DNA from: JANQIO01 sp965601975
GTDB taxonomy: Bacteria; Pseudomonadota; Gammaproteobacteria; Pseudomonadales; Halieaceae
Length of the DNA: 64,000 nucleotides
Reading direction: 5' to 3'
NCBI GenBank assembly: GCA_965601975.1
Contig: OZ271856.1
Location: forward strand, 3,286,001 to 3,350,000
Shown in pieces: positions 42,845 to 52,489 of the stretch (its first letter is position 1; every line of letters starts with the position of its first letter). The position numbers and the translations under genes are program-made. Below the pieces are notes generated by a model. The model did not search any database, was not told where the DNA came from, and worked only from the letters and a program-made list of their open reading frames with translations.

Positions 42845-44449
42845 CTATCGAGTAACCTCGTAGCCGGCTTTCTTTCGATCCCAGGTTTCCAGAGTCACAC
42901 CCGCTTCGCGCAGCTTGAACTTCTGGACCTTGTTGGTGGGCGTATAGGGCAGGCTGTCCACGTACTCCAGGTAGCGTGGTACAAAATAGTGCGGCGCGTT
43001 TTCGTTGATGAACTTGCACAGGTGCTCCGGCTTCAGGTCTTCGCCTGGCCTCAGCACTACGTTGATCTTGAGCTCGTCTTCACTCGCCACCTCGGCTGAG
43101 GGGATGCCAAAGGCAGCCACGTCCAGGACGATGGGATGCCGCCGCACCACGCTTTCGACTTCAAGTGTAGAGATGTTGCGGCCGGCGAAACGCACCACGT
43201 CCTTCTTGCGGTCGACGAAATACAACGCGCCGGTTTCCGGGTCCTTGCGGGCCATATCGCCGGTCAGGAAGTAACCGTCGCGGAAGGCGGCCTCGGTGGC
43301 CTCCGGGTTGTCGAAATAGCCGTTGAAAAGCACATGGGGCGCCAGCGGCTTGATGCACATCTCCCCCGCCTCTCCGTCGGCGACGTCGTTGCCGTCGTCG
43401 TCGCAAAGCTTCAGTTCGATATCGTCCGGCGGGTATCCCAGCGAATGGGGCGGCAGTTCCACCGTGGCCTTGAGCTGGTTGGCGATCAGCTGGCACTCGC
43501 TCATGCCCAGGCCGGCGGTGAGGATATTGAGGCCGAAGCGCTCCTCGAAGGGCCGCACCAGGTCCGGCGGGAATGGCACGATCATGGCCTTGCGCAGCGG
43601 CGTATCCAGGTCCTTGTCTTTCTTTGGCCGGTTCCACAGGAACACACCCATCGCGCCAATGAGGAAAGTCTGGGTGGCCTGGAACTTCTCGATGCGGTCC
43701 CAGAATTCCTTGGCCGAGAATTTCGGCTCGATCACACAGGGGAGGCCCTCGATCAGGGCCCGGTACACCGAGGTAATCCAGGCGCCCGTATTGAACAGCG
43801 GCAGCGCGCAATAGATCACGTCGCCTGGCTTGGAGCCAAACATGGGGCTCGCGCCCTTGTCGATGGCGCGGATCCAGCCGTTGTAGTTCTGCATCACGCC
43901 CTTGGACTTTCCGGTGGTGCCCGACGTCCAGAGGATGGCGCAGGTATCGCCGTAGTCCTGCTCCGCGGGTGCGGCCAGCGGCACGCCCTGCATCAGCTCG
44001 CCGTAGCGCAGCCAGCCTGGGATGATGTCTTCGGTGACACAGACCGGCGTACCAAAAGTCTTGGGGTCGCCCAGTTCCTCCAGGCGCTTCGCATGCTTCG
44101 GGTCCGTCACCAGCATCTTGCAGCGGGAGCGCTCCAGGGTGTCCCGCAGCCATTCGCCGCGGTAGTCGGTGCTGATCGGCACCCACACCGCGCCCAACTT
44201 GTTGGCGGCCAGGGTCAGCAGGACGAATTCAGGGCAGTTGGCCATGTACAGGCCGACGCGTTCGCCGGCGCTGACGCCCAGTGCGCGCATGGATCCCGCG
44301 AGGCTGGAGCTTATGGCGTCGGCTTCGGCAAAGCTGACGGACTGGGTGTCATTGACCAGGAACGGCGCCTCGCCGATTTTGGCGGCCTGCCGCGCCAGGA
44401 TCGCCGGAAAGGTGCGACCGCCGGTGTCGGTCAGGTCGAGCCGGTTCAT
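42845..44449 (-). CDS. Acyl-CoA synthetase (AMP-forming)
   Basis: A 534-residue member of the ANL superfamily. Core motifs are present: ATP loop TSGTTGKSKG (175-184), GMSECQ for A5, FLTGDMARKD for A7, DRKKDVVRFAGRNIS for A8, and the A10 lysine in TPTNKVQKFKL. It activates a carboxylic acid to its CoA thioester through an acyl-adenylate; the closest named types are CaiC/FadD-like. The acid is unknown; with the crotonase 1 kb away and the CoA genes at 4-17 kb a sterol or medium-chain acid is plausible. Confidence 0.92.
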   Translation of the reverse strand: MNRLDLTDTGGRTFPAILARQAAKIGEAPFLVNDTQSVSFAEADAISSSLAGSMRALGVSAGERVGLYMANCPEFVLLTLAANKLGAVWVPISTDYRGEWLRDTLERSRCKMLVTDPKHAKRLEELGDPKTFGTPVCVTEDIIPGWLRYGELMQGVPLAAPAEQDYGDTCAILWTSGTTGKSKGVMQNYNGWIRAIDKGASPMFGSKPGDVIYCALPLFNTGAWITSVYRALIEGLPCVIEPKFSAKEFWDRIEKFQATQTFLIGAMGVFLWNRPKKDKDLDTPLRKAMIVPFPPDLVRPFEERFGLNILTAGLGMSECQLIANQLKATVELPPHSLGYPPDDIELKLCDDDGNDVADGEAGEMCIKPLAPHVLFNGYFDNPEATEAAFRDGYFLTGDMARKDPETGALYFVDRKKDVVRFAGRNISTLEVESVVRRHPIVLDVAAFGIPSAEVASEDELKINVVLRPGEDLKPEHLCKFINENAPHYFVPRYLEYVDSLPYTPTNKVQKFKLREAGVTLETWDRKKAGYEVTR

Positions 44450-44452
44450 GCG

Positions 44453-44540
44453 TAATCCGGGGACAGTTTACTTAATTCGGTGCGATGCATCGCCGCGGAG
44501 ATGAGCCTGGGAACGAATTAAGTTAACTGTCCCCGAATTA
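44453..44540. repeat. 26-bp inverted repeat (GGGGACAG family) reaching into a stop codon
   Basis: GGGGACAGTTTACTTAATTC at 44459-44478 and GAATTAAGTTAACTGTCCCC at 44515-44534 pair at 19 of 20 positions, with 6-base flanks (TAATCC/GAATTA) extending the arms. It separates two leftward genes. The right arm ends in TTA (44538-44540), which is the stop codon of the upstream small secreted protein read on the minus strand. The arm sequence closely matches the element at 27581-27654. Confidence 0.85.
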
Positions 44541-44888
44541 CCAGAAGCGCCAGGTCGGGTTCTGGCCCAGTTCACAGTCGCCTTCGACCACGTCTTCCAT
44601 GGCCTCGACGTTGTTCGCGGCGAGCTGTTGGGTGAAGGTATCGCGCCCTTCCTGGTAGCGGCTCTTGTCGAGCTGGTCGACGATCAGCGTGGTCTGCACG
44701 GTTTCGTGCCAGGCCAGCCACATGTCGTTGCGGTTGACGCCCTCAATCGGCAGTTCGCCCAGGGCCTTCTTGATATACCCGTGGCAGAAAGAGTCGCGGT
44801 CAGTATCCGCGGCTGAGGCGCCGGTTGCCGCCAGCAGGGCAGCGGCGAGGCCAAGCGAGTGAAGACGGGCGAGAATCATGCGGCGCAT
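44538..44888 (-). CDS. Small secreted protein, unknown function
   Basis: A 116-residue protein with a signal peptide (residues 1-26, ending ASA). The mature part of about 90 residues has two cysteines that could pair (DSFCHGY, EGDCELG) and a helical pattern. AAGGAG lies before ATG 44888; 17 further codons upstream are less likely. Its TAA stop lies inside the right arm of the palindrome, so the C-terminal residues may have been fixed by insertion of that element. No family is recognised. Confidence 0.75.
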   Translation of the reverse strand: MRRMILARLHSLGLAAALLAATGASAADTDRDSFCHGYIKKALGELPIEGVNRNDMWLAWHETVQTTLIVDQLDKSRYQEGRDTFTQQLAANNVEAMEDVVEGDCELGQNPTWRFW

Positions 44889-44979
44889 GGTGTGGCTCCT
44901 TCCTGGTCGACGCCCCCATTCTAGCCAAGCCAGGCGCAAGGCTCTAGCGTTAGGAGGAATTATGTAAACCGACCCGGAA

Positions 44980-46437
44980 TCAGTGGCCGGCCGGGGCAGG
45001 TGCGTCGGAACGCATGGTGCCCTCGCCCTCCTTCACCAGGCTCCAGGCCACGGCAGAAACCGCCAGGCTGACGGCACAGATAATGAAGATCAGGTTCTTA
45101 TCCTCCGCCCGGCTCACCGCCAGCCCTACTGCCAGGCTGGCCAGCAGCTGCGGCAGCACCACGGACAGGTTGAATAGCCCCATATACAGGCCCATGCGGG
45201 TCTGCTCGACCTTCTGCGACATGATCGCAAAGGGCAGGCTCACAATGGCCGCCCAGCCCACACCGCAGACACCCATCAGCACATACAGCGCGGTGGCGCT
45301 GTTGGCGCCAAGGACAATACCCAGGTAGCCCAGCGCCATGATGCCGACGCAGGCCATATGCGTCTTCACCCGCCCGATGCGTTCTGTGATGGGCTCCAGC
45401 ACGAAGGCGGGCAGGATGGCGGCCACCGCGTTCAGCACCAGGAAGCTGATGGAAATTACCCGGCCCGCGTCCAGATCCGAGAGGCCGGGCAGCTTCTGCT
45501 GCACCCAGGCCAGGGTATAGATGAACATGGTCTGGACCCCGATCCAGCTGAAGGAATGGGCCGCCAGTACTTTCTGGAACCCCACATGATCGGTGCCGGG
45601 CGCCGCCCCAGCGGGGGCCTCGCGTTTCAGCAGTGTCGTTCCCACCAGCCAGGCGGTCAGCGCCAGGCAGGCGTACTCCACGTAGTAGTTGTCCACCTCG
45701 AAGTGAGCCAGGCGCAGGGTCAGGGCATAGATGTCGTAGATCAGGAAGCCCCACAGGGGGCGGATGCTCATGAGAATCTCGCGGAAGCCGCCACCCTCCT
45801 CGGCGGTCTCCCCCTCCTCGCCGAGCTCTTCCGGCTCGGTCACGAACAGGGGCGGCAGCACCGAGAACACCAGCACCAGGACGACGCCGGCGTAAATCAG
45901 CACATAGTTGTTCCAGATGGCGCCGATGGCATAGGCCATCACCCCGAAACTGCCGGAGATGGTCTGCATCCAGGTGTAGCCGCGGGTGCGTTCGATGCCC
46001 TCCGGGGTCACGTCGGCAATGATGGAGCGGGTCGGGTTGAAGCTGACATTGATGGCCAGGTCCAGGGTCAGCGCGACCACCAGCGCCACCCCGAGAATGC
46101 CGGTCAGCCCCATGCCCTCTGAAATCACGTCGATATTGGGCAGGGCCAGCAGCATCAGCGCGGCCAGCACCCCCCCGATCAGGATATAGGGCCGCCGCCG
46201 GCCGCCCCAGAACCAGGTCTTGTCGCTGATCACGCCGATGATGACCTGGCCCAGGATGCCGGCTATGGGGCCCGCCGCCCACACCAGGCCCACGTCATGG
46301 ATATCCAGTCCGTACTGGGTCGTGAGAATCCAGCTCAGTGCCGAGATCTGCACCGACAGGGCAAAGCCCATGGCGGTAGCCGGCAGGCTGAGCATGACAT
46401 AAAAGGAGCGGGTCAGATTTTTCTGGATCGCCAGCAT
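44980..46437 (-). CDS. MFS sugar transporter (SLC45/GPH-like), copy 1
   Basis: A 485-residue transporter with twelve membrane helices. The loop between helices 2 and 3 reads DKTWFWGGRRRPYILIGG, the GRRRP signature of SLC45/GPH-type sucrose/maltose permeases. It has a Glu/Gly-rich cytoplasmic loop (about 205-225). It is likely to import maltose or maltodextrin with protons. The ATG at 46437 follows AGGA at good spacing; ATG 46446, one base after the upstream stop, is an alternative. It is coupled to its paralogue upstream, as the second gene of a two-gene unit. Confidence 0.88.
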   Translation of the reverse strand: MLAIQKNLTRSFYVMLSLPATAMGFALSVQISALSWILTTQYGLDIHDVGLVWAAGPIAGILGQVIIGVISDKTWFWGGRRRPYILIGGVLAALMLLALPNIDVISEGMGLTGILGVALVVALTLDLAINVSFNPTRSIIADVTPEGIERTRGYTWMQTISGSFGVMAYAIGAIWNNYVLIYAGVVLVLVFSVLPPLFVTEPEELGEEGETAEEGGGFREILMSIRPLWGFLIYDIYALTLRLAHFEVDNYYVEYACLALTAWLVGTTLLKREAPAGAAPGTDHVGFQKVLAAHSFSWIGVQTMFIYTLAWVQQKLPGLSDLDAGRVISISFLVLNAVAAILPAFVLEPITERIGRVKTHMACVGIMALGYLGIVLGANSATALYVLMGVCGVGWAAIVSLPFAIMSQKVEQTRMGLYMGLFNLSVVLPQLLASLAVGLAVSRAEDKNLIFIICAVSLAVSAVAWSLVKEGEGTMRSDAPAPAGH

Positions 46438-46447
46438 GGGTGACATC

Positions 46448-47773
46448 CTATGTGTGTTCGGCCGGGTCCACCACCCAGCGCAGGGACAGGGCCGCCAGCA
46501 GCAGGCTCAAGCCCCCGAGTAATAGCGCATTGACCGGGTCGCTGCCGAAGAAGGTCTTCAGGGCCCAACCCAGCAGGCCCGCCGCCAGCAGCTGCGGGAT
46601 CACGATGAAGAAATTGAAGATACCCATGTAGACGCCCATTTTCGCCGCCGGCAGGCTCACCGAGAGTATGGCGTAGGGCATGGACAGGATAGAGGCCCAG
46701 GCAATGCCCACTCCCACCATGGACAGCAACAGCCAGGTGGGATCGCGGATCACCAGGAAGGACAGCAGGCCCGCGGCGCCCAGCACCAGGCACAGGGCGT
46801 GGGCGCCCCGTCGACCCAGCCGCACTGCCACCAGCGGGATGGCGAAGGCAAACAGGGCCGCGAAACCGTTGTAGGCGGCAAACAGGATGCCCACCCAGTT
46901 GGCGCCCTCGTTGAAGGCGGTGCTGGCGGTATCCGTGGTCCCGAAATGCCGGGACGTCACCGCGCTGGTGGAGTAGATCCACATGGCGAACAGGGCGAAC
47001 CAGGAAAAGAACTGCACTACCGCCAGCTGGCGCATGGTGGCCGGCATATTCATGAAATCCGCGAGAAGGTCGCGCCACAGCTGCGACTTGCCCTGCTCTT
47101 CCAGGGCATGGCCTTCAAAGGCCGCGAGCTGCTCCGGCGGGTACTCCCGGGTGCTGACCACCGTCCACAGCACCGCCAGGAACAGGGCGGCCCCTCCTAT
47201 ATAGAAGGAATAGCGCACGGAATCCGGCACGATCCCGGGCTCGGCCGTATTGCTGACCTCGAACCAGTTGGTCAGCATCCAGGGCAGCGCCGAGGCGACC
47301 ACCGCGCCGGTGCCGATAAAGAAACTCTGGGTCACATAGCCCAGGGCGCGCTGGTTCTCGGGCAGCATATCGCCAACAAAGGCGCGGAACGGCTCCATCG
47401 AGACATTGATGGAGGCATCCATGATCCACAGCATGCCTGCGGCCACCCACAGCACCGGCGAATGGGGCATGAAGAACAGGGCCGCGGTGGTGGCGATGGC
47501 GCCGTAGAGGAAGTACGGCCGCCGCCGACCGAGTTTTGTCCAGGTGCGGTCGCTGTAGTAGCCCACCAGGGGCTGCACGATGAGCCCGGTGGCCGGCGCG
47601 GCGATCCACAGGATGGGAATATCCTCGATCTCCGCGCCCAGGGTCTGGAAGATGCGGCTAACGTTCGCGTTCTGCAGGGCAAACCCCATCTGGATGCCCA
47701 GGAAGCCAAAGCACATATTCCAGATCTGGCCAAAGCTGAGCGCAGGCCGGGTGGCGATGTCAGGGTTGGTCAC
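46448..47773 (-). CDS. MFS sugar transporter (SLC45/GPH-like), copy 2
   Basis: A 441-residue twelve-helix transporter, paralogous to the next gene. SDRTWTKLGRRRPYFLYG between helices 2 and 3 carries the GRRRP signature. The proposed role is maltose/maltodextrin uptake across the inner membrane. It is transcribed divergently from the TonB receptor, with two TACGTA-centred operators in the 173-base gap, so both are probably controlled by the same maltose regulator. Two similar transporters in tandem suggest different chain-length preference. Confidence 0.9.
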   Translation of the reverse strand: MTNPDIATRPALSFGQIWNMCFGFLGIQMGFALQNANVSRIFQTLGAEIEDIPILWIAAPATGLIVQPLVGYYSDRTWTKLGRRRPYFLYGAIATTAALFFMPHSPVLWVAAGMLWIMDASINVSMEPFRAFVGDMLPENQRALGYVTQSFFIGTGAVVASALPWMLTNWFEVSNTAEPGIVPDSVRYSFYIGGAALFLAVLWTVVSTREYPPEQLAAFEGHALEEQGKSQLWRDLLADFMNMPATMRQLAVVQFFSWFALFAMWIYSTSAVTSRHFGTTDTASTAFNEGANWVGILFAAYNGFAALFAFAIPLVAVRLGRRGAHALCLVLGAAGLLSFLVIRDPTWLLLSMVGVGIAWASILSMPYAILSVSLPAAKMGVYMGIFNFFIVIPQLLAAGLLGWALKTFFGSDPVNALLLGGLSLLLAALSLRWVVDPAEHT

Positions 47774-47837
47774 GCAGGCTGTTCATTCTTATTTGATTTG
47801 GCGCATGGTAGGCGTCGGCCGCGCGACCACACAATAC

Positions 47838-47868
47838 TGAATACGTATGGCATTGGTGAATACGTATG
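47838..47868. promoter_or_regulatory. Two LacI-family (MalR-like) operator copies
   Basis: The exact 12-mer TGAATACGTATG occurs at 47838-47849 and 47857-47868, 19 bases apart centre to centre. Each contains the 8-bp palindrome ATACGTAT with the central CG typical of LacI-family sites. They lie between divergent sugar-transporter and TonB-receptor genes. A 19-base spacing places the two sites on nearly the same helical face, suiting cooperative binding. No regulator gene is present in the window. Confidence 0.65.
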
Positions 47869-47946
47869 CAGGCCATTGCAGGGATTCGAGGTCGCTCTCT
47901 AAACTCTCGTGAACAATACCTATAACACCTACACAGGGGTAAAAAA

Positions 47947-50778
47947 ATGAAGTACCCGTCACGCAAGGCCCGTTCGGGGGCCCGCAACAGCAGCAGTACA
48001 TCTGTTTCACATGCAACTAAAATCGGTCATGGCGTACGGCACAGCCTGATTGCCACCGCCGTCGCCTCGGCACTGGCCCCGGGGGCCGCGGTCGCACAGA
48101 CGGAAGGTCGCGCGATCGAGGAAGTGATCGTGACCGTCAACCGTATCGAGGAAAGCCTGCAGGACGTTGCAGGTACCGTACAGGCGTTCAGCGCCGACGA
48201 CCTCGAACGCATCGGCATCGGCAGCGAGTTCGCCAACCTGCAGTACGGCGTACCGGGCCTGCAGATCGCCAAGCAGGAAGGCAAGCTGGAGATCTTCCTG
48301 CGCGGCATCGGCTCCTCGGACTCGGACTTCTCCTCCGACCCGTCGATCGCGGTGCACTACAACGGCGTCTACCTGCCCCGGCCGCGCGGTATCGGCCCGC
48401 TGTTCTTCGACAGCAAGCGGGTGGAAATCAACAAGGGGCCCCAGGGCACCCTGCGCGGCCGTAACGCTACCGGCGGCACCATCAACATCATCTCCAACCG
48501 GCCCGACTTCGAGGAACTGGGCGGCTACGTCCAGGGCGGTATCGGCAACTACGACAACCAGGAGCTGGAAGGCGTACTGAACCTGCCCGTCACAGACACG
48601 TTTGCCGTGCGCCTGTCGGCCTGGGCCCGCGAGCACGACGGCCTGTACGACAACGCGTTCGACTTTGCCAGCGCCTCCAACTTCGAAACCCCCAGTGCCC
48701 AGGACGACAATGCCTACCGCATCAGCCTGGCCTGGCTGCCGACGGACCGCATCTCCGCCAACTTCCAGTACTTCAGCGCGGAAGTGAAGAGCTCCGGCGA
48801 CCCGGGTGCGTTCTCCGGCCGCTCCTTCTCTGCGGGTGAGACCGTGGAAGACCTGGACGATCCCTGGGATCAGTACTTCCGCACCGAGGGCAACTTCGAA
48901 CAGGACGTGACCACGGCCCTGTGGCAGTTCGCCTGGGACACCGACGTACTGGGCGGTGTGACCTTCGAGTACAACGGCTCCTACAACGAGCTGGATGCCT
49001 ACAACCAGAACGCCTCCCGCGAATGGCAGCTCGGCATGAAGTACCCGGGCTCCGAGGCGGAGGCCGCGTTCATTGCCTCCGGTGAGAACCCCCAGCGCAA
49101 CCTGCTGGTGAACGACACCTTCTACCAGGGTGACTACTCCGAGTCACAGACTCATGAGATCCGCGCTTTCTCCACCGGCGGCGGACCCCTGAGCTGGACC
49201 GCGGGTGCCTTCTACTTCGACGAAGACTTCGACTACTTCTCCTGGGACGTGGGCAACGGCTTCTGCGGCGACAGCACCAGCTTTATCGGCGACGTGCCCT
49301 GGACAGGCGACACCGTCAGCTGCTGGCAGAACGGCCTGGGCGGTGAGAACCGCGGTGACGATTCCAACGTCGAGTCCTACGCCTTCTACGCGGACGGCAC
49401 CTTCGATGTCACCGACCGCTTCCGGGTCTTCGGTGGTATCCGCTACACGGACGAAGAGAAAACCCAGAAGGACTCCAATGCCCAGTACCAGTTCAACTGG
49501 AGCGCGGACTTCTTCTTCGCCCAGCCGGGCATCAACGAGAACAGCGACCTGATCATCGGCGAGAAGGGCTTCCGCCTGGTCGAACCGGGTGACCGCAGGA
49601 TCAATGACTTCGCCCCGGGCGCCGGCGGCAAGGCCCTGTTCCAGGACGGTATTGCGAAGTACGGCCTGGGCGACAATTGGGGCCAGGTGCTGGATGCCTG
49701 TGAAGAGGGCGTGGACTGCCAGGTGCTCGTGAGTTCGATCTTCGACCCCACCGGCGAGCGCGGCACCATTCGCGCCGAGAACGAGGTGGAAGACGACTAC
49801 TGGAACTGGCGCGCCGGTGTGGAGTATGACTTCTCTGGCGGCGGCAATTCCGACCTCGAGACCATGTTCTACGGCTCTGTGTCTACCGGTACCCGCTCTG
49901 GCGGTATCAACCGGCCGCTGATTCTCAGCGCGGACCGCCAGGCTAACGTGATCTGGGACACCGAGGACCTGCTGGTCTACGAAATCGGTGCCAAGAACAC
50001 GTTCTTCTGGAACGACCGGGCGATACGCCTGAACGGTGCCTTCTTCTACTACGACTACGAGGACTATGTCGCCCAGGTACTGGTCGACACGCCGAACCCG
50101 ACGCCGGAGAACCCCGACGCCACCACGCAGAACGTGTTGACCGACAATGTGGGTGACGCGGAGATCCTCGGCCTCGAGATCGAAGCCAACGTCGACCTGC
50201 CCTGGAACCTGAACTTCAATGGTTCCCTGCTGTGGCTGGATAGCGAGTTCGATGATGCCAACATCACCGACTCTCGCCAGAACGACAACCCGGTGGTCAG
50301 CGTCGACGGCAACGACCTGCCGAACGTGTCCGAGTGGAACCTGAACCTGCGCCTGTCACAAACCATCGACCTGAACTGGAACCAGTTCAACAGCCTCGAC
50401 TGGACCGTCAGCGCACTGTACCGGGACGAGTACTACCTGACCGCCTTCAACAACAAGGGTTACCGGGTTGAAGCCGACGGCAGTACCACGACCATCCCGC
50501 TGGAAGACATGCCGCCGCCGAACAACAACGGCGCCCTGTCCGACGTGGGCGGTGCAGCCAACTCCCGGTTCTTCTGGGACGAGGTGGACAGCTTCTGGAT
50601 CTTCAACGCCAACGTCGGCCTGAACTTCGGTGAAGACGACCAGTTCCGGCTGTCGGCCTGGATCGAGAACATCGACGACGAGGCGTTCTCTTCCAAGGGC
50701 TTCATCAACAGCTCGGTCAACATCCGTTACCTGAACGCACCGCGTCAGTACGGGGTACGATTCCGGGCGAACTTCTAG
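47947..50778 (+). CDS. TonB-dependent receptor (probable maltodextrin uptake)
   Basis: A 943-residue outer-membrane receptor. A long signal ends at AVAQ (about residue 51). The TonB box region is IEEVIVTVNRIEESLQDV, followed by the plug (about 60-180: LQYGVPGLQI, FLRGIGSS, INKGPQGTLRGRNATGGTINIIS) and a 22-strand barrel ending in the classic terminal aromatic (FRANF). The extended plug form is that of alpha-/gammaproteobacterial carbohydrate receptors. Neighbours (sugar transporters, amylase, GH97, glucanotransferase) argue for maltodextrin. AGGGG precedes the ATG, and a terminator pair follows. Confidence 0.93.
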   Translation: MKYPSRKARSGARNSSSTSVSHATKIGHGVRHSLIATAVASALAPGAAVAQTEGRAIEEVIVTVNRIEESLQDVAGTVQAFSADDLERIGIGSEFANLQYGVPGLQIAKQEGKLEIFLRGIGSSDSDFSSDPSIAVHYNGVYLPRPRGIGPLFFDSKRVEINKGPQGTLRGRNATGGTINIISNRPDFEELGGYVQGGIGNYDNQELEGVLNLPVTDTFAVRLSAWAREHDGLYDNAFDFASASNFETPSAQDDNAYRISLAWLPTDRISANFQYFSAEVKSSGDPGAFSGRSFSAGETVEDLDDPWDQYFRTEGNFEQDVTTALWQFAWDTDVLGGVTFEYNGSYNELDAYNQNASREWQLGMKYPGSEAEAAFIASGENPQRNLLVNDTFYQGDYSESQTHEIRAFSTGGGPLSWTAGAFYFDEDFDYFSWDVGNGFCGDSTSFIGDVPWTGDTVSCWQNGLGGENRGDDSNVESYAFYADGTFDVTDRFRVFGGIRYTDEEKTQKDSNAQYQFNWSADFFFAQPGINENSDLIIGEKGFRLVEPGDRRINDFAPGAGGKALFQDGIAKYGLGDNWGQVLDACEEGVDCQVLVSSIFDPTGERGTIRAENEVEDDYWNWRAGVEYDFSGGGNSDLETMFYGSVSTGTRSGGINRPLILSADRQANVIWDTEDLLVYEIGAKNTFFWNDRAIRLNGAFFYYDYEDYVAQVLVDTPNPTPENPDATTQNVLTDNVGDAEILGLEIEANVDLPWNLNFNGSLLWLDSEFDDANITDSRQNDNPVVSVDGNDLPNVSEWNLNLRLSQTIDLNWNQFNSLDWTVSALYRDEYYLTAFNNKGYRVEADGSTTTIPLEDMPPPNNNGALSDVGGAANSRFFWDEVDSFWIFNANVGLNFGEDDQFRLSAWIENIDDEAFSSKGFINSSVNIRYLNAPRQYGVRFRANF

Positions 50779-50794
50779 CACGATTAGGGTGTAA

Positions 50795-50815
50795 GGGGGC
50801 CTCCGCCCCCATTTG
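50795..50815 (+). terminator. Short G+C hairpin after the receptor gene
   Basis: GGGGGC-CTCC-GCCCCC followed by ATTTGT lies 17 bases after the receptor stop. The T-run is poor, so it probably acts together with the stronger terminator at 50820. Confidence 0.45.
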
Positions 50816-50819
50816 TCTG

Positions 50820-50849
50820 GCGCTCCGGTGGAAACCGGGGCGCTTTTTT
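50820..50849 (+). terminator. Strong rho-independent terminator
   Basis: A 10-bp stem (50820-50829 with 50834-50843, one G-U pair) closes a GGAA tetraloop and is followed by six T residues. It ends the TonB-receptor transcript before the halogenase genes, so the halogenases probably have their own promoter in 50850-50941. Confidence 0.93.
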
Positions 50850-50941
50850 GTCTCTGGACGACAAGCCGTGCAACTGCTGGGCACAGCCCGATTGGCGGTA
50901 GTCACCGTGCTAGACTCAGCGGATAAGAACGAGGTAACGCC

Positions 50942-52489
50942 ATGGCAATGAAACGCGTGCTGATCGTCGGCGGGGGCTCCGCCGGCTGGATTACCGCCGC
51001 CTATATGGACGCGGTGCTGAACGCGCCCCAGCGCAAGGCGGTGGACATCACCCTGATCGAATCACCGGACGTGGGCCGTATCGGCGTCGGCGAGGCCACC
51101 GTGCCCAGCCTGCGCGACACCATGCGCACCATCGGCATCGACGAGAAGACGTTCATGAGCGCGGCGGACGGCAGCTTCAAGCAGGCCATCAAGTTCGTCG
51201 ACTGGCTGGAGAAAGGCAGCCACTACTACCACCCCTTCGACCGCCGCCCGGCGGGCCGCATGGACCGGGCCGGGCTGGGCTGGCTGGCCAGTGACCGATC
51301 CGTCCCGTTTGCCTCCACGGTGTCGATCCAGCCCGACCTCTGTAACGACGGTGTGGCGCCGAAGATGCTGGAGCACCCCGACTACCAGGGCCCCTTGTCC
51401 TACGCCTACCACGTGGACGCGGAAAAACTCGCCGACACGCTGTGCCAGGTGGCGACCTCCCGCGGGGTCAAGCATGTGCAGGGTTTCGTCACCGAGGTAG
51501 AGCACCACGAGAACGGCGATCTCTCGGGCGTGGTCACGAAGGAAGGCCAGCGCATCGAGGCGGACCTGTTTGTCGACTGCACCGGTTTCCTCTCCCTGCT
51601 GATCGAGAAGGCCCTCAAGGTCGACTTCGTCGACTACTCCCAGTGGCTGCTCTGCGACCGCGCCGTGGCCATGCGGGTCCCCTACGAGACGTATTACCCC
51701 GGCAAGCGGCGGCCATTCACCGTCGCCACCGCCCTGTCCAACGGCTGGGTCTGGGATATCGCCCTGGCCGGCCGCCGCGGTACCGGCTATGTCTACTCCA
51801 GCAATTACATCGACGACGAGGCCGCCGAGGCGGAGCTGCGTGCCCACGAGGGTCCCCACTGCGCCGACCTGCCGTCGCGGGTACTGAAGTTCCGGGTCGG
51901 GCGCCGGGCCGAGCCCTGGCACCGCAACTGTGTGTCCATCGGCCTGTCCTCCGGCTTCATCGAACCGCTGGAGTCCACGGGGCTATTCCTGGTCGAATTG
52001 TCGGTGGCGACCCTGTGCGAGTATTTCCCGTTCACCCGGGACATGTCAGGGCTGGCGAAGAGCTACAACAAGATCATCATCGACCGCTACGAGGAAATCC
52101 TCGATTTCATCGTGCTGCACTACTGCCTGACCCGGCGCACTGACACCGAGTTCTGGAAGGAAGTGCAGAAGCCCGAGCGCATTCCCGACCGGCTCCGGGA
52201 AAAGCTTGAGATGTGGCGCTACAAGTCACCGTCGTTTTCGGACTTTCACGACACCATTCAGCTGTTCTCCCATCACACCTACGAGTACGTGATGTACGGC
52301 ATGGACTTTATGCGTGAGAGGCTCGAAGAGGCCGGCGGCCGGGCTCCACCCACCCACGTACCCAAGCAGGTAAGCGATGCCCTGACCCGGGCCAGGTCCA
52401 GCCTGATCCCCCACGACCAGTACCTGGAACGCAAGCTGGGCGACAGCTACCGGGTGGCGTCAGGCAGTGCGGCGGCCGCCAATGGCTGA
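50942..52489 (+). CDS. Flavin-dependent (tryptophan-type) halogenase, first copy
   Basis: A 515-residue flavoprotein of the tryptophan-halogenase family. FAD motif GGGSAGW is at residues 10-16; the catalytic lysine position is Lys80 (SFKQAIKF); EPLESTG marks the other active-site region. The usual WxWxIP motif reads WVWDIA at 269-274, with the proline missing. Enzymes next to TonB receptors, such as those of Xanthomonas and BrvH, share the family but have unknown natural substrates. The flavin reductase that would supply FADH2 is not in the window. GAGG precedes the ATG. Confidence 0.93.
   Translation: MAMKRVLIVGGGSAGWITAAYMDAVLNAPQRKAVDITLIESPDVGRIGVGEATVPSLRDTMRTIGIDEKTFMSAADGSFKQAIKFVDWLEKGSHYYHPFDRRPAGRMDRAGLGWLASDRSVPFASTVSIQPDLCNDGVAPKMLEHPDYQGPLSYAYHVDAEKLADTLCQVATSRGVKHVQGFVTEVEHHENGDLSGVVTKEGQRIEADLFVDCTGFLSLLIEKALKVDFVDYSQWLLCDRAVAMRVPYETYYPGKRRPFTVATALSNGWVWDIALAGRRGTGYVYSSNYIDDEAAEAELRAHEGPHCADLPSRVLKFRVGRRAEPWHRNCVSIGLSSGFIEPLESTGLFLVELSVATLCEYFPFTRDMSGLAKSYNKIIIDRYEEILDFIVLHYCLTRRTDTEFWKEVQKPERIPDRLREKLEMWRYKSPSFSDFHDTIQLFSHHTYEYVMYGMDFMRERLEEAGGRAPPTHVPKQVSDALTRARSSLIPHDQYLERKLGDSYRVASGSAAAANG

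Noticed and set aside
44453..44540. Insertion sequence or transposase
   Set aside because: Only an inverted repeat of under 90 bases is present; no transposase frame occurs inside or beside it.
45098..46282. A 394-codon minus-strand frame in the first SLC45-like transporter
   Set aside because: It is an out-of-frame shadow of the transporter; it lacks hydrophobic helices.
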